DNA of 64,000 nucleotides from Falsigemmobacter faecalis (lineage in GTDB: Bacteria; Pseudomonadota; Alphaproteobacteria; Rhodobacterales; Rhodobacteraceae): the NCBI RefSeq assembly GCF_003863335.1, contig NZ_RRAZ01000009.1:62001-126000 (forward strand), written 5' to 3'. The number at the start of each line of letters is the position of its first letter. Position 1 is the stretch's first letter. The notes under the pieces are model-generated. The model searched no databases. It saw only the letters and a list, made by a program, of their open reading frames with translations, and was not told the DNA's origin. Shown here one piece after another: positions 51,777 to 62,582 of this stretch. The position numbers and the translations under genes were made by a program.

Positions 51777-54749
51777 ATGAACGATCATTCCCCCAATCAG
51801 GCGCTGCACGCCCAGTCCTTCCTGGACGGTGCAAACGCCGATTATATCGACCAGATGGCGGCGAAATTCGCCCGCGACCCGGCCAGCGTAGATGCGTCAT
51901 GGGCTGAGTTCTTCCGGGCGATCGGGGATACCCCGGTCGAAGCCGAACGCGCCGCTGCCGGCCCGAGCTGGGCCCGCAAAGACTGGCCGCCGCAGCCGAT
52001 GGATGATCTGACCCTGGCGCTGACCGGCGAATGGCCGATGGTCCCGAAAGAGGCCAAAGGCGCGGGCAAAAAGATTGCCGATAAAGCGGCGGAAAGCGGC
52101 GCTCAGGTCTCGGAAGCGGCGATCCAGCGCGCCGTGCTGGACTCGATCCGCGCCATCATGCTGATCCGCGCCTACCGGATCCGGGGCCATCTGGCCGCAG
52201 ACCTTGATCCGCTGAACCTGCGCGACGAGTCGCTGCATCCGGAGCTGGATCCGCGCTCTTATGGCTTCACCGAAGCCGATATGGACCGCCCGATCTTCCT
52301 TGATAACGTGCTGGGCCTGACCCATGCCTCGATGCGCACGATTGTTGACATCGTGCAGCGCACCTATTGCGGCACCTTTGCGCTGCAGTTCATGCATATT
52401 TCGGACCCCGAGCAATCGGCCTGGCTGAAAGAGCGCATTGAGGGCTACGGCAAAGAGATCACCTTCACCCAGCAGGGCCGCAAAGCGATCCTGAACAAAC
52501 TGGTCGAAGCGGAAGGCTTTGAGAAGTTCTGCCACGTTAAGTTCATGGGCACCAAGCGCTTTGGTCTGGACGGCGGCGAAGCGCTGATCCCGGCGATGGA
52601 GCAGATCATCAAGCGCGGCGGTCAGCTGGGTTTGAAAGAGGTGATCGTCGGCATGCCGCACCGCGGCCGCCTGAACGTGCTGTCGAACGTGATGGGCAAG
52701 CCCTATCGCGCGATCTTCAACGAATTCCAGGGCGGCTCGTTCAAGCCCGATGACGTGGATGGCTCGGGCGATGTGAAATACCACCTCGGCGCCTCGTCGG
52801 ACCGTGAGTTTGACGGCAATGTTGTTCACCTGTCGCTGACCGCCAACCCCTCGCACCTTGAGGCGGTGAACCCGGTTGTGCTGGGCAAGGTCCGCGCCAA
52901 GCAGGACCAGCTGAACGACACCGAAGAGCGTATCGCCGTTCTGCCGATCCTGCTGCATGGCGATGCCGCTTTTGCCGGTCAGGGTGTGGTGGCTGAGGGC
53001 CTGCAGCTCTCGGGCATTAAGGGCCACCGCACCGGCGGCTGCATCCATATCATCGTGAACAACCAGATCGGCTTCACGACCGCGCCGCATTTCTCGCGCA
53101 CCTCGCCCTATCCGACCGATATCGCCCTGATGGTCGAAGCGCCGATCTTCCACGTCAATGGTGATGATCCGGAAGCCGTGGTGCATGCCGCCCGCGTCGC
53201 CATTGAGTTCCGCCAGAAGTTCCACAAAGACGTGGTTCTGGACATCTTCTGCTACCGCCGCTTTGGTCACAACGAAGGCGATGAGCCGATGTTCACCAAC
53301 CCGGCGATGTACCAGCGCATCAAAAAGCAAAAGACCACGCTGCAGCTTTATACTGAGCGTCTGGTCGCCGATGGCCTGATCCCGGAAGGCGAAATCGAAG
53401 ACATGAAGGCGGCCTTCCAGGCGCGTCTCAACGAAGATTTCGAAGCCGCGAAAGACTATAAGCCGAACAAGGCTGACTGGCTCGATGGCCGCTGGAAAAA
53501 CCTCGGCCGCGAGAAAGCGGATTATGAGGCCGGTGCCACCGCCATTTCGCCTGAGACCATGGCGAATGTCGGCGCTGCGCTGACCCGCGTGCCCGAAGGG
53601 TTTGACATCCACAGGACCGTAACGCGTCAGCTGGAATCCAAAAAAGCCATGTTTGCCAATGGCAAAGGCTTTGACTGGGCAACGGCAGAGGCTCTGGCCT
53701 TTGGCTCGCTGGTCAGCGAGGGTCATCCGGTCCGCCTTTCGGGTCAGGACTGTACCCGCGGCACCTTCTCGCAGCGCCATTCGGCCTTCGTGAACCAGCA
53801 GACCGAAGAGCGTTACTACCCGCTCAACAATATCCGTGAGGGTCAGGCCCGCTATGAGGTCATCGATTCGATGCTCTCGGAATATGCGGTGCTGGGCTTT
53901 GAATACGGCTATTCGCTGGCCGAACCCGACGCGCTGACCATGTGGGAAGCGCAGTTTGGCGACTTCGCCAATGGCGCGCAGATCATGTTCGATCAGTTCA
54001 TCAACTCGGCTGAATCGAAATGGCTGCGGATGTCGGGTCTGGTGATGCTGCTGCCGCATGGCTTTGAAGGCCAGGGCCCCGAGCACTCCTCGGCGCGTCT
54101 TGAGCGCTTCCTGCAGCTTTCGGCCCAGGACAACTGGATCGTGGCGAACTGCTCGACCCCGGCGAACTACTTCCACATTCTGCGCCGTCAGATCCACCGC
54201 AGCTTCCGTAAGCCGCTGGTGCTGATGACGCCGAAGTCGCTGCTGCGTCACCCGCTGGCGGTCTCGACGACGGAAGAGTTTACCACCGGCTCGACCTTCC
54301 ACCGCGTGCTGCAGGATGATGCCGAGCGTAAAACCGGCGTGTCGCAGCTGACCCTGCAGGGGGATGCGGGCATCAAACGCGTCGTCATCTGCTCGGGCAA
54401 GGTCTATTACGACCTGCTGGCCGAGCGCGACAAACGCGGTGCCGACAACGTCTATATTCTGCGTCTTGAGCAGTTCTATCCCTTCCCGGCGATGTCGCTG
54501 GTCAAAGAGCTTGAGCGCTTTAAGGATGCTGAAATCGTCTGGTGCCAGGAAGAACCGAAAAACCAGGGCGGCTGGACCTTTGTTGAGCCGAACCTTGAGT
54601 GGGTGCTGACCAAAATCGGCGCGCGCTTCTCGCGGGTGAGCTATGTGGGCCGCACCGCCTCGGCCTCGCCTGCGACGGGTCTCGCCTCGAAACATAAAGC
54701 TGAACAGGATGCGCTGGTGAACGAAGCGCTGACCATCGAAGGAAAATAA
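51777..54749 (+). CDS. sucA: 2-oxoglutarate dehydrogenase E1 component
   Basis: Thiamine-diphosphate-dependent decarboxylase that passes a succinyl group to SucB lipoate. It has 990 residues. The N-terminal helix [23 protein letters not shown] docks on E2. [16 protein letters not shown] is the conserved core, and [18 protein letters not shown] followed by [11 protein letters not shown] the ThDP-magnesium region. FGHNEGDEP is the GHNEGD motif. The C-terminal transketolase part includes [17 protein letters not shown] 51777 has GAGG seven bases upstream; 70 open codons before it were rejected. sucB starts two bases past its stop. Confidence 0.97.
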   Translation: MNDHSPNQALHAQSFLDGANADYIDQMAAKFARDPASVDASWAEFFRAIGDTPVEAERAAAGPSWARKDWPPQPMDDLTLALTGEWPMVPKEAKGAGKKIADKAAESGAQVSEAAIQRAVLDSIRAIMLIRAYRIRGHLAADLDPLNLRDESLHPELDPRSYGFTEADMDRPIFLDNVLGLTHASMRTIVDIVQRTYCGTFALQFMHISDPEQSAWLKERIEGYGKEITFTQQGRKAILNKLVEAEGFEKFCHVKFMGTKRFGLDGGEALIPAMEQIIKRGGQLGLKEVIVGMPHRGRLNVLSNVMGKPYRAIFNEFQGGSFKPDDVDGSGDVKYHLGASSDREFDGNVVHLSLTANPSHLEAVNPVVLGKVRAKQDQLNDTEERIAVLPILLHGDAAFAGQGVVAEGLQLSGIKGHRTGGCIHIIVNNQIGFTTAPHFSRTSPYPTDIALMVEAPIFHVNGDDPEAVVHAARVAIEFRQKFHKDVVLDIFCYRRFGHNEGDEPMFTNPAMYQRIKKQKTTLQLYTERLVADGLIPEGEIEDMKAAFQARLNEDFEAAKDYKPNKADWLDGRWKNLGREKADYEAGATAISPETMANVGAALTRVPEGFDIHRTVTRQLESKKAMFANGKGFDWATAEALAFGSLVSEGHPVRLSGQDCTRGTFSQRHSAFVNQQTEERYYPLNNIREGQARYEVIDSMLSEYAVLGFEYGYSLAEPDALTMWEAQFGDFANGAQIMFDQFINSAESKWLRMSGLVMLLPHGFEGQGPEHSSARLERFLQLSAQDNWIVANCSTPANYFHILRRQIHRSFRKPLVLMTPKSLLRHPLAVSTTEEFTTGSTFHRVLQDDAERKTGVSQLTLQGDAGIKRVVICSGKVYYDLLAERDKRGADNVYILRLEQFYPFPAMSLVKELERFKDAEIVWCQEEPKNQGGWTFVEPNLEWVLTKIGARFSRVSYVGRTASASPATGLASKHKAEQDALVNEALTIEGK

Positions 54750-54751
54750 GG

Positions 54752-55960
54752 ATGAGCATCGAAGTTCGCGTCCCCGCCCTTGGCGAAAGCGTCACCGAGG
54801 CCACCGTGGCCACCTGGTTCAAAAAGCCGGGCGATGCTGTTGCGCAGGATGAGATCCTGTGTGAGCTGGAAACCGACAAAGTCTCGCTTGACGTGCCCTC
54901 GCCGGCCGCAGGCATCCTGAGCGAGATCATCGCACAGGACGGCGAAACCGTGGGCGCCAATGCGCTGCTCGCGATGATCTCTGCAGGCGGTGTGGCGGCA
55001 GCCCCCGCCCCGAAAGCAGAGGCTGCTCCGGTGGCGGCGGCTCCGGCGGCATCCACTGGCAAAGACGTCGAAGACGCCCCTTCGGCCAAGGTCGCTATGG
55101 CGGCTGCCGGTCTGAACCGCGATCAGGTTCAGGGCTCGGGCCGTGACGGCCGCGTCATGAAAGAAGATGTCGCGGCGGCTGTGGCTGCCGTGAAAGCCGC
55201 ACCTGCTGCGGCTCCGGCCGCTGCCGCAGCGCCGCGCGCCCCGGTTGCAGCCGATGATTCGGCCCGCGAAGAGCGCGTGCGCATGACCAAGCTGCGCCAG
55301 ACCATCGCGCGCCGCCTGAAAGAAGCGCAGAACACCGCCGCCATGCTGACCACCTATAACGAGGTGGATATGTCGGCGATCATGGAGCTGCGCAACACCT
55401 ACAAAGACCAGTTCGAGAAGAAGCACGGCGTGAAGATGGGCTTCATGTCCTTCTTCGTCAAAGCCTGTAACCACGCCCTCAAAGAGGTGCCGGAGGTGAA
55501 CGCCGAGATCGACGGCACCGACATCATCTACAAAAACTACGTCCATATGGGCGTGGCTGTCGGCACCCCGAACGGTCTGGTGGTTCCGGTCGTGCGCGAA
55601 GCCGACAAGATGTCCTTCGCCGAGATCGAGAAAAAGATCGGCGAACTTGGTCTGCGCGCCCGTGACGGTAAGCTGACCATGGCCGAGATGCAGGGCGGCT
55701 CCTTCACCATCTCGAACGGTGGTGTTTACGGCTCGCTGATGTCCTCGCCGATCCTGAACGCACCGCAGTCGGGGATCCTCGGCATGCATAAGATCCAGGA
55801 GCGCCCGGTGGTGGTGAACGGCCAGATCGTCATCCGCCCGATGATGTATCTCGCGCTCTCCTACGATCACCGCATCGTCGATGGCAAAGGCGCCGTGACC
55901 TTCCTCGTGCGCGTCAAAGAGGCGCTGGAAGATCCGCGCCGCCTGCTGATGGATCTCTGA
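54752..55960 (+). CDS. sucB: Dihydrolipoyllysine succinyltransferase (E2 of 2-oxoglutarate dehydrogenase)
   Basis: Forms the core of the complex and transfers succinyl to CoA, 402 residues. A lipoyl domain at 1-75 carries the modified lysine in [11 protein letters not shown]. An Ala/Pro linker follows, then the E3-binding domain ([24 protein letters not shown]), a second Ala-rich linker and the catalytic domain. The active-site histidine is in [13 protein letters not shown] near the C-terminus. AAGGAAAATAAGG precedes ATG 54752. Terminator follows at 55969. Confidence 0.97.
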   Translation: MSIEVRVPALGESVTEATVATWFKKPGDAVAQDEILCELETDKVSLDVPSPAAGILSEIIAQDGETVGANALLAMISAGGVAAAPAPKAEAAPVAAAPAASTGKDVEDAPSAKVAMAAAGLNRDQVQGSGRDGRVMKEDVAAAVAAVKAAPAAAPAAAAAPRAPVAADDSAREERVRMTKLRQTIARRLKEAQNTAAMLTTYNEVDMSAIMELRNTYKDQFEKKHGVKMGFMSFFVKACNHALKEVPEVNAEIDGTDIIYKNYVHMGVAVGTPNGLVVPVVREADKMSFAEIEKKIGELGLRARDGKLTMAEMQGGSFTISNGGVYGSLMSSPILNAPQSGILGMHKIQERPVVVNGQIVIRPMMYLALSYDHRIVDGKGAVTFLVRVKEALEDPRRLLMDL

Positions 55961-55968
55961 TCTTTCTC

Positions 55969-55994
55969 GGGCAGGCCTTCGGGCCTGCCCTTTC
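55969..55994 (+). terminator. Intrinsic terminator-like hairpin after sucB
   Basis: Nine-bp stem GGGCAGGCC / GGCCTGCCC with a TTCG tetraloop, followed by only TTT, so it may be partial and allow transcription into the next two genes. Confidence 0.7.
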
Positions 55995-56011
55995 GCTGAG
56001 GGAGAAGGCTG

Positions 56012-56401
56012 ATGACCCCGGAACTGACGGTCCTTGCACTTGGTGCGATCCTGCAGATGGTCCAGATCGCCATCGCCGGTGCGGTGATGAACAAAGACGT
56101 CGGCCGCGACTGGAACACCGGTGCGCGCGACCGCGAGCCCGATTTTTCACCGCTGACCGGCCGTCTGCGCCGCGCGGTGAACAATATGTTCGAATCGCTG
56201 GCGCTGTTCACCATCGCGGTGCTGGTAATCACGCTTTCGGAGCAAAGCTCGGGCGTGACCGAAGTGGCCGCCTGGATCTGGCTTCTGGCCCGCCTTCTCT
56301 ATTTCCCGGCCTATGGCCTTGGCCTGTCGCCCTGGCGCTCGATCGTCTGGGCCATTGGCACCATCGCCACCCTTGTCATCCTCGGGGTCTCTCTGTTCTG
56401 A
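56012..56401 (+). CDS. MAPEG family membrane protein
   Basis: Four-helix inner-membrane protein of 129 residues. MTPELTVLALGAILQMVQIAIAGAVMN is helix one, NNMFESLALFTIAVLVI is the conserved helix-two segment with the MAPEG Glu/Asn pattern, and helices three and four follow (AAWIWLLARLLYFPAYGLG, IVWAIGTIATLVIL). MAPEG proteins in animals process eicosanoids and glutathione; bacterial roles are mostly unknown. It sits between sucB and lpd, as in relatives I recall, but no metabolic link is shown. GGGAGAAGG is upstream. Confidence 0.85.
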   Translation: MTPELTVLALGAILQMVQIAIAGAVMNKDVGRDWNTGARDREPDFSPLTGRLRRAVNNMFESLALFTIAVLVITLSEQSSGVTEVAAWIWLLARLLYFPAYGLGLSPWRSIVWAIGTIATLVILGVSLF

Positions 56402-56464
56402 TCCCCCCGTCCTCTTTTGCATCCCGGCCCCCTCCGGCCCGGGATGATCTACCAGGAGTATCTC

Positions 56465-57853
56465 ATGGCCCAGTTCGATCTGATCGTCATCGGCGCCGGT
56501 CCCGGCGGTTATGTCTGCGCCATCCGTGCCGCACAGCTTGGCCTGAAAGTGGCCGTGGTTGAGGGGCGTGAGACCCTCGGCGGCACCTGCCTGAACGTCG
56601 GCTGCATCCCGTCGAAAGCCCTGCTGCACGCGACCCATTCGCTGCATGAGGCCGAGCATAACTTCGCCAAGATGGGCCTGAATGTGGCGGCCCCGACCGT
56701 GGATTGGTCGAAAATGCAGGCCTATAAGGCCGATGTCGTCGGCGGCAATACCAAAGGCATCGAGTTCCTCTTTAAGAAGAACAAAGTCACCTGGCTGAAA
56801 GGCTGGGCCTCGATCCCGGCGCAGGGTCAGGTGAAAGTCGGCGAGGAAGTGCATGAGGCGAAAGCCATCGTGATCGCCACCGGCTCGGAAGCGGCCTCGC
56901 TGCCGGGCGTTCCGGTCGATGAAAAAGTCATCGTCACCTCGACCGGCGCGCTGTCGCTGGACGCTCCGCCGAAGTCGATGATCGTCATCGGCGCAGGCGT
57001 CATCGGCCTTGAGATGGGCTCGGTCTATGCCCGCCTTGGTGCGCAGGTGACCGTGGTCGAATATCTCGACGCCATCACCCCCGGCATGGACGGCGAGATC
57101 GCGAAAAGCTTCCAGAAGCTTCTGACCCGTCAGGGCCTGAAATTCGTGCTCGGCGCGGCGGTGCAGGGTGCCGAAGTCATCGGCCCGGGCGCCAAGGTCA
57201 GCTATAAGCTGCGCAAAGACGACAGCGTACATGCGATTGAGGCCGATGTCGTCCTCGTGGCCACCGGCCGTCGCCCCTATACCGCAGGCCTCGGCCTTGA
57301 GGCGCTTGGCGTTGAGATGCTGCCGCGCGGTCAGGTGAAAACCGACGATCACTACCGCACCACGCTGCCCGGGCTTTACGCCATCGGCGATGCGATCACC
57401 GGCCCGATGCTGGCGCATAAAGCCGAGGATGAGGGCATTGCGGTCGCAGAAATCATCGCCGGTAAAGTCGGCCATGTGAACTACGACGTGATCCCCGGTG
57501 TCGTCTATACCACCCCGGAACTGGCTTCGGTCGGCAAAACCGAAGAGCAGCTGAAAGAGGAAGGCCGCGCCTATAAGGTCGGCAAATTCTCCTTCATGGG
57601 CAATGCCCGCGCGAAGGCTGTCTTCCAGGGCGACGGCATGGTGAAGATGATCGTCGATGCCGCCACCGACCGCGTGCTCGGCTGCCATATCATTGGCCCG
57701 GCGGCCGGCGATATGATCCATGAGATCTGCGTCGCGATGGAATTCGGCGCCTCCGCCGAAGACGTGGCCCGCACCTGCCACGCCCACCCGACCTACTCGG
57801 AAGCCGTGCGCGAAGCAGCCCTCGCCTGCGGCGACGGCGCGATCCATTCGTAA
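56465..57853 (+). CDS. lpd: Dihydrolipoyl dehydrogenase
   Basis: E3 flavoprotein that re-oxidises the lipoamide of 2-oxoglutarate dehydrogenase, 462 residues. [20 protein letters not shown] is the FAD motif, and [16 protein letters not shown] holds the redox disulfide. [20 protein letters not shown] is the NAD motif, [16 protein letters not shown] closes the FAD site, and the C-terminal [15 protein letters not shown] has the catalytic His-Glu pair. ATG 56465 has AGGAG eight bases upstream; a 16-codon extension was rejected. It is last in the suc block. Confidence 0.97.
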   Translation: MAQFDLIVIGAGPGGYVCAIRAAQLGLKVAVVEGRETLGGTCLNVGCIPSKALLHATHSLHEAEHNFAKMGLNVAAPTVDWSKMQAYKADVVGGNTKGIEFLFKKNKVTWLKGWASIPAQGQVKVGEEVHEAKAIVIATGSEAASLPGVPVDEKVIVTSTGALSLDAPPKSMIVIGAGVIGLEMGSVYARLGAQVTVVEYLDAITPGMDGEIAKSFQKLLTRQGLKFVLGAAVQGAEVIGPGAKVSYKLRKDDSVHAIEADVVLVATGRRPYTAGLGLEALGVEMLPRGQVKTDDHYRTTLPGLYAIGDAITGPMLAHKAEDEGIAVAEIIAGKVGHVNYDVIPGVVYTTPELASVGKTEEQLKEEGRAYKVGKFSFMGNARAKAVFQGDGMVKMIVDAATDRVLGCHIIGPAAGDMIHEICVAMEFGASAEDVARTCHAHPTYSEAVREAALACGDGAIHS

Positions 57854-57878
57854 TCCCTCACGGGCTTTGCTAAAGACA

Positions 57879-57906
57879 CCCCGCCGGAGCGATCCGGCGG
57901 GGTTTT
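57879..57906 (+). terminator. Intrinsic terminator after lpd
   Basis: Ten-bp stem CCCCGCCGGA / TCCGGCGGGG with loop GCGA, then TTTT. Confidence 0.93.
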
Positions 57907-57925
57907 CTCATGGAAGGACAACAAC

Positions 57926-58372
57926 ATGCGCGCACTCATCCAGCGGGTGACCGAGGCCTCTGTCACCGTCGACGGCCAGATCACTGGCGAAATCGGCCCC
58001 GGCCTTCTGGTCCTCATCTGCGCCATGCAGGGCGACACCGAGGCCACCAGCACCAGAATGGCCGCCAAAATCGCCAGGCTCCGCATCTTCACCGATGAGA
58101 ACGACAAGATGAACCTCTCGGTCCGCGACATCGGCGGCAGCGTGCTCGCCGTCAGCCAGTTCACCCTTGCGGGCGATGCCTCCCGCGGCAACCGCCCCGG
58201 CTTCGCCACGGCCGCCCGCCCCGAAACCGCCGCACCGATGTATGAGCATTTCAAAACCGCCCTGCGCACTGAGGGCCTCTCCGTCGAGGCTGGCATCTTC
58301 GCCGCCGATATGAAGGTGCGCCTTTTGAATGACGGCCCGGTCACGATCTGGATCGACAGCGCCGACTGGTAA
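57926..58372 (+). CDS. dtd: D-aminoacyl-tRNA deacylase
   Basis: Hydrolyses D-amino acids and glycine mischarged on tRNA, 148 residues. N-terminal [17 protein letters not shown] and the active-site segments [19 protein letters not shown] (SQFTL motif) and C-terminal [12 protein letters not shown] (the NDGPVT, GP-containing motif) match the DTD family, the GP and SQ signature pairs both intact. ATG 57926 has GGAAGGA about seven bases upstream. Confidence 0.95.
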   Translation: MRALIQRVTEASVTVDGQITGEIGPGLLVLICAMQGDTEATSTRMAAKIARLRIFTDENDKMNLSVRDIGGSVLAVSQFTLAGDASRGNRPGFATAARPETAAPMYEHFKTALRTEGLSVEAGIFAADMKVRLLNDGPVTIWIDSADW

Positions 58373-58429
58373 GCGCGACAGCCGGGAAACTGCGTGCTAA
58401 ACTTCCTTATCCAACAGGTGGAGGTGAAG

Positions 58430-58891
58430 ATGTTTCGGCACATTCTGACGGCAACAGACGGCTCGGACTGGGCAGGCAAAGGCGTGACAAAGGCCATCGG
58501 CCTCGCCGCCGCGCTGAAGGCAAAGCTGACCGTGGTCATGGCCTCAGAGAGCTATCCCGATTATCTCTATGCCGCCGACCTCAGCCCCTATGCCGGCACG
58601 GTCTTCACGCCTGAGCAGATGGAAACCAACCGCTCCGCCATGCAGACCCATGCCGACGAGGTGCTGGCCCTCGTCTCTGAGGAGGCCCGCGCCCTTGGCG
58701 TGCACCCGCGGCTGCTTTACGTGCCCAATACCCATCCGGCGGTCGCCATCACCGAAAAAGCCGCCGAAGAGAATGCCGATCTCATCATCATCGGCTCACG
58801 CGGGCGGCGCGGCATCACCAAACTGGTGCTCGGCAGCCAGGCCGCAGAGGTGCTCGCCGGCACCCAGCTTCCGGTGATGATCATCAAATAA
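58430..58891 (+). CDS. Universal stress protein (UspA family)
   Basis: Soluble nucleotide-binding protein of 153 residues. The N-terminus FRHILTATDGSDWAGKGVTKAIGLA and the C-terminal IIIGSRGRRGITKLVLGSQAAEVL show the G-2x-G-9x-GS ATP motif, so it is of the ATP-binding subtype. Its stimulus is unknown. ATG 58430 has GGAGG; the frame extends 12 codons without support. It is closed by a hairpin. Confidence 0.92.
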   Translation: MFRHILTATDGSDWAGKGVTKAIGLAAALKAKLTVVMASESYPDYLYAADLSPYAGTVFTPEQMETNRSAMQTHADEVLALVSEEARALGVHPRLLYVPNTHPAVAITEKAAEENADLIIIGSRGRRGITKLVLGSQAAEVLAGTQLPVMIIK

Positions 58892-58900
58892 CCCCCTTCC

Positions 58901-58928
58901 GGGTCGCGCGTACCCGCGCGACCCTTTT
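58901..58928 (+). terminator. Intrinsic terminator after the usp gene
   Basis: Ten-bp stem GGGTCGCGCG / CGCGCGACCC with loop TACC, then TTTT. Confidence 0.93.
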
Positions 58929-58996
58929 GCGCCTTTCCAAAGCGGCGCTTTCAGGGCAAAAGCCCGGATAAAGCTTGCGCACCATCAGGGGGCCCC

Positions 58997-59683
58997 ATGA
59001 CCTTCGACCGCTCCGTAAAGATCGCCCCGTCGATCCTTTCCGCCGACTTCGCCGACTTCGGCCGTGAAATCCAGGCCATCGAGGCCCAGGGCGCGGACTG
59101 GGTCCATGTGGATGTGATGGACGGCCATTTCGTCCCCAATCTCACCTTCGGACCGCCCGCCGTCGCAGCGTTTCGCAAACACGTCAAAACGGTGATGGAC
59201 GTCCATCTGATGATCGCCCCGGTCGATCCCTATATCGAAGCCTTCGCCAATGCCGGCGCCGATATCATCACCGCCCATATTGAGGCCGGCCCCCATATCC
59301 ACCGCACCCTCCAGGCGATCCGCGCCACAGGCAAAAAAGCCGGCGTCGCGCTGAACCCCGGCACGCCGGCCAGCGCGGTGCAGCATCTTCTCGATCTGAC
59401 GGATCTCGTCTGCGTCATGACGGTGAACCCCGGCTTTGGCGGGCAAAAATTCATCGATATGACCGGCAAAGTCGCGGACCTCCGCGCCATGATCGGCGAC
59501 CGCCCGGTCCATATCGAGATCGACGGCGGCGTCGATCCGACAACCGCCCCCGCGCTCATCAAAGCCGGAGCCGATGTGCTGGTCGCAGGCTCTGCGGTCT
59601 TCAAAGGCGGCTCGGTCGATCACCCCGAGGTTTACGGCGCCAATATGAAAGCCATCCGCGACGCGATCAAAGCCTCCGCCTGA
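58997..59683 (+). CDS. rpe: Ribulose-phosphate 3-epimerase
   Basis: Interconverts ribulose-5-P and xylulose-5-P in the pentose phosphate (and, where present, Calvin) cycle, 228 residues. KIAPSILSADFADFGRE holds a catalytic Ser/Asp region, VHVDVMDGHFVPNLTFGP the metal ligands His and Asp, VDVHLMI a further His, and VNPGFGGQKFID the phosphate loop. EIDGGVDPTTAP has the second Asp. ATG 58997 has GGGGG upstream. No cbb genes are nearby to say which pathway. Confidence 0.97.
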   Translation: MTFDRSVKIAPSILSADFADFGREIQAIEAQGADWVHVDVMDGHFVPNLTFGPPAVAAFRKHVKTVMDVHLMIAPVDPYIEAFANAGADIITAHIEAGPHIHRTLQAIRATGKKAGVALNPGTPASAVQHLLDLTDLVCVMTVNPGFGGQKFIDMTGKVADLRAMIGDRPVHIEIDGGVDPTTAPALIKAGADVLVAGSAVFKGGSVDHPEVYGANMKAIRDAIKASA

Positions 59684-59710
59684 CCTGCAGGTCCCTGCAC
59701 GCCTCCGGCG

Positions 59711-59763
59711 CATTTTGGCTTTTTAAAAATACTCCGGGAGGTCCGGAGGGCAGCGCCCTCCGG
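59711..59763 (-). repeat. Intergenic hairpin-plus-AT-box repeat, copy 3
   Basis: Read on the minus strand: a 9-bp stem CCGGAGGGC / GCCCTCCGG with loop GCT, a spacer, then GGAGTATTTTT and AAAAGCCAAAA. The AT box differs at one position from the copy at 17313-17335 and the hairpin is of the same form (GGGC-GCT-GCCC core). It lies between the convergent ends of rpe and the ubiH-like gene. Confidence 0.7.
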
Positions 59764-59814
59764 CCTCACCGTCTTTCCCAAGGCCTGCCGGTTGCCAGCC
59801 CCGGCAGAAGTCAG

Positions 59815-61035
59815 TTACAGCCGCCGTCCCTGCAAGAGCCGCGGCAATTCCCCCGACAACCCCGCCGCCTCGCGAATAAAGCTGCGCCGCGGACCATCAA
59901 GCGCTGCCACCGCCCGCATCCCCAGACCCCGCGCCGCCCGCGCCAGCGGGCTGTGATTGGAGAAAAGCCGGTTCACCACATCCATCCCCAAAGCCAGCGA
60001 GGTGGCATCAAAGCGCCGCCAGGTCTGGTAACGCTCCAGCACATTGCCCGCTGCAATATCCTCGCCCCGTCCGCGCGCATCCGCCAGCACCTCTGCCAGC
60101 GCCGCCACATCCCGCAGGCCAAGGTTCAGCCCCTGACCGGCAATCGGGTGAATGCCATGGGCGGCATCCCCCGCCAGCGCCACCCGCGGCGCCACATAGC
60201 TCTCCGCCAGCGACAGGCTCAGCGGATAGCTGAAACGCTCCCCCGCAAGCTGCGCCGCCCCGGTCAGATGGCCGATCTTCTCGCCCAGAAGCGCCAGATA
60301 CTCCGCATCGGACAACTCAAGGATCCGGGCCGCCGCCCGCTCCTGCTCCGACCAGACAATCGAGACCCGGTCCCCGCTCAAAGGCAGGATCGCCACCGGC
60401 CCGCCCGGCAGAAAGACCTGATGCGCCACCCCCCCGTGCGGCGCCTCCAGTTGCAGCGCATTGACCAGCGCGATCTGCCCATAACCCCAGCCCTGACGCC
60501 GGATCCCTGCGCGGCCCGCCACCGCTGATCCGCGCCCGTCACAGCCGATCAGCAGCCGGGCGCGTAGCGCCGTTCCGTCAGAAAGCGTGACGCTGATCCC
60601 CTCCTGATCTGCCTGCTGCCCGGTCACCGAAAGCCCGCTCAGACGCCGGATCTTCGGCTCTGCCGCTATGGCCGCCACCAGCGCTTTGTGCAGATATCGG
60701 TCCTCCAGCAGAAAGCCCATCGGGCCCTCATCCAGCTCTCCGCGATCAAAACTCAGGAAAAACGGCACCGACGCCCCCGCAGGCACGCCGTCAGAGGTGC
60801 GGATCTCCTCAATCGCCGTGGCCTCCCGCGCGACCGCAGGCCAGACCCCCAAAGCGGACAGCATCCGTTGCGAGGCCAGCGCCAGCGCATAGGCGCGGCC
60901 GTCAAACCCCTCTGCGGCCCGCGCGCCCTCAGGGCGCGCATCGACCAAAGTCACATGAAATCCGGCCTGAGCCAGCGCGAGCGCCAGCGCCGGTCCATTC
61001 AGGCCACCGCCTGCGATGATGACATCCTGTTCCAT
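59815..61035 (-). CDS. UbiH/UbiF family FAD-dependent hydroxylase (ubiquinone synthesis)
   Basis: Aromatic-ring monooxygenase of 406 residues. FAD motif VIIAGGGLNGPALALALAQAG at the N-terminus, the DG motif LLIGCDGRGSAVAGRAGI, and VALAGDAAHGIHPIAGQGLNLGLRD, the GD signature of the UbiH/COQ6 family. Which ring carbon it acts on cannot be decided; alphaproteobacteria often have one or two such enzymes (UbiH, UbiL, UbiM). ATG 61035 lacks a strong SD but gives the proper N-terminus; ten further open codons were dropped. Confidence 0.92.
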   Translation of the reverse strand: MEQDVIIAGGGLNGPALALALAQAGFHVTLVDARPEGARAAEGFDGRAYALALASQRMLSALGVWPAVAREATAIEEIRTSDGVPAGASVPFFLSFDRGELDEGPMGFLLEDRYLHKALVAAIAAEPKIRRLSGLSVTGQQADQEGISVTLSDGTALRARLLIGCDGRGSAVAGRAGIRRQGWGYGQIALVNALQLEAPHGGVAHQVFLPGGPVAILPLSGDRVSIVWSEQERAAARILELSDAEYLALLGEKIGHLTGAAQLAGERFSYPLSLSLAESYVAPRVALAGDAAHGIHPIAGQGLNLGLRDVAALAEVLADARGRGEDIAAGNVLERYQTWRRFDATSLALGMDVVNRLFSNHSPLARAARGLGMRAVAALDGPRRSFIREAAGLSGELPRLLQGRRL

Positions 61036-62582
61036 GCCACAGCATATGCGGTGGCGAGGGCACAAAGTCCATCACCCATGCCCGGGACACCGGGAAATCT
61101 GCTCGGTCTGCTTTCGGAATGAATTCAATTGCGAAGGACTATGTTGCGCTCTTCTGATCGCTGCCGCAGCGATCCCTTTCCGGCTGACGTCCGCGCATCC
61201 GAGCGCTCTCGGGTGGCCCGGGTGACGTGAGGCGGTTCATGACTGAGCCATCCAACACCATTGGGGCGGGAGAGGCTGTGAAGAATACTGATCTGAAGCT
61301 CTGCATCTTAGCGCTCAAAATCCCTGGCCACGCCACGCGCGCCCCGAAATTTACGGCATCTCACCCCGGGCTTCACGCCGCTGCGTTGATGATATCCGGA
61401 CCATGTCCTCCGGCGGGCCCGTTGGCCGGGAATATCCCCCCTCCAATCCCGGGCCTGTTGCCGTGGCAGTATGGCATCTCTCAATGTCAGAAATCGCACC
61501 GGCGGTAACACCACCGATCCGCTCCTGAACCGGGATCTGCGCCGGCAGTTCGGGCAGAACAGGTGTATCGCGCTGGTCATCCCGACAGCCGGTAGTCTCA
61601 AAGTATCAGCCGCAACAGCGATGTGCAGCCTGCGCCATTGCCGGCGGCGGCTGGCGCCGCATCTGCGAACCAGTCCCTCGCCCTCGCGCGAAAATCTGAG
61701 GCCGGTGCGATCCACCGGCAGAGGCAGCGGTCCGGACCCTGCGCGATAAGATATCTCTGTTTCGAGGTGCTTTTGTCGGTGGCAGAGCGTTATCTGCTGA
61801 GCAGGGTTCACAAGCCTTTCGGTGGAAGGCTTATCCGACGAAGGGCACGGGCCAACCCAGCCCCGAAAGAGCGAGAAGGCTTTCGACAAATCCGGTCGTC
61901 TGACTGACCCGCTGCCCGAACAGGACGGGACTGTGTGGCTGCTGTCGAAGCTCTCTCAAAATAACCCGCCCTGCCGCTCGGGTGTGCGAGCCAGGCCATC
62001 AGAGAGCCACGCCACGTCAGGGATCGGCTGTAACCGGATCAGTCTGTCGTGCAGAAAAGAGGGTCCGGCCTGTTCATGCCACCACTCTGAACCGCTGAGG
62101 CAGCACCATGAACCCACTGCTTCGAAGGAGGCTGCAACAAATCACACAACCTCGGAGCGCTGTCGTTCTGCCGCCACAGAGGGATCACCCCGCCCGGCGC
62201 GTCCTCTTTGCGCGCAGGCTGTGTCATGGTCTTCCTGTCGGCAGGAGTAAACATTTTCAACGCTGCCATCCTGCGCAGCGTAAGGCCCAGTGGTGTCGCA
62301 TAAACCTGCCCCCTCAGCCGCCGCCGACAATCCGTTTCGGCCACCATTCAACTGCTCCTTTTGTTGAGGTCAGGACCCAAGGCCCATGGCATAATCGAAA
62401 ACCGATTTTTGGTCAGGCCTGGCCGTCCCGCTTTTGCCGCGTCTGAAGCGGATCGCAGTCCCCTGAAAAATCTGCTACATGTCGCCAAATCACATCCGAA
62501 CATCGCGGAAACCGGCCCTTGAGGGGGCCAGAATTCTGCAAATCCGCTCTATGATCCGCTGCGCGGTGATGAGGTTAAGTCT
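61036..62582. other. 1.5-kb gene-poor stretch between the ubiH-like gene and dusA
   Basis: No frame here looks like a recognised protein. Codon use is less regular than in the neighbours. The strongest candidate is on the minus strand from ATG 62347, with AAAAGGAGC eight bases before it, running 102 codons to 62039 (begins MVAETDCRRRLRGQ); its composition is Arg/Pro-rich with no domain. Others (minus 61308-61889, plus 61822-62250) have Arg- and Ser-heavy composition of the kind seen in shadows. No inverted repeats of IS type or tRNA were seen. It may be decayed accessory DNA. Confidence 0.4.

Noticed and set aside
51553-51780. 75-codon frame ending at the sucA start
   Set aside because: TTG start, no recognised pattern; looks like leader DNA.
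51897-54695. 932-codon minus-strand frame over sucA
   Set aside because: Shadow of sucA; composition rich in Arg, His and Gln, no family pattern.
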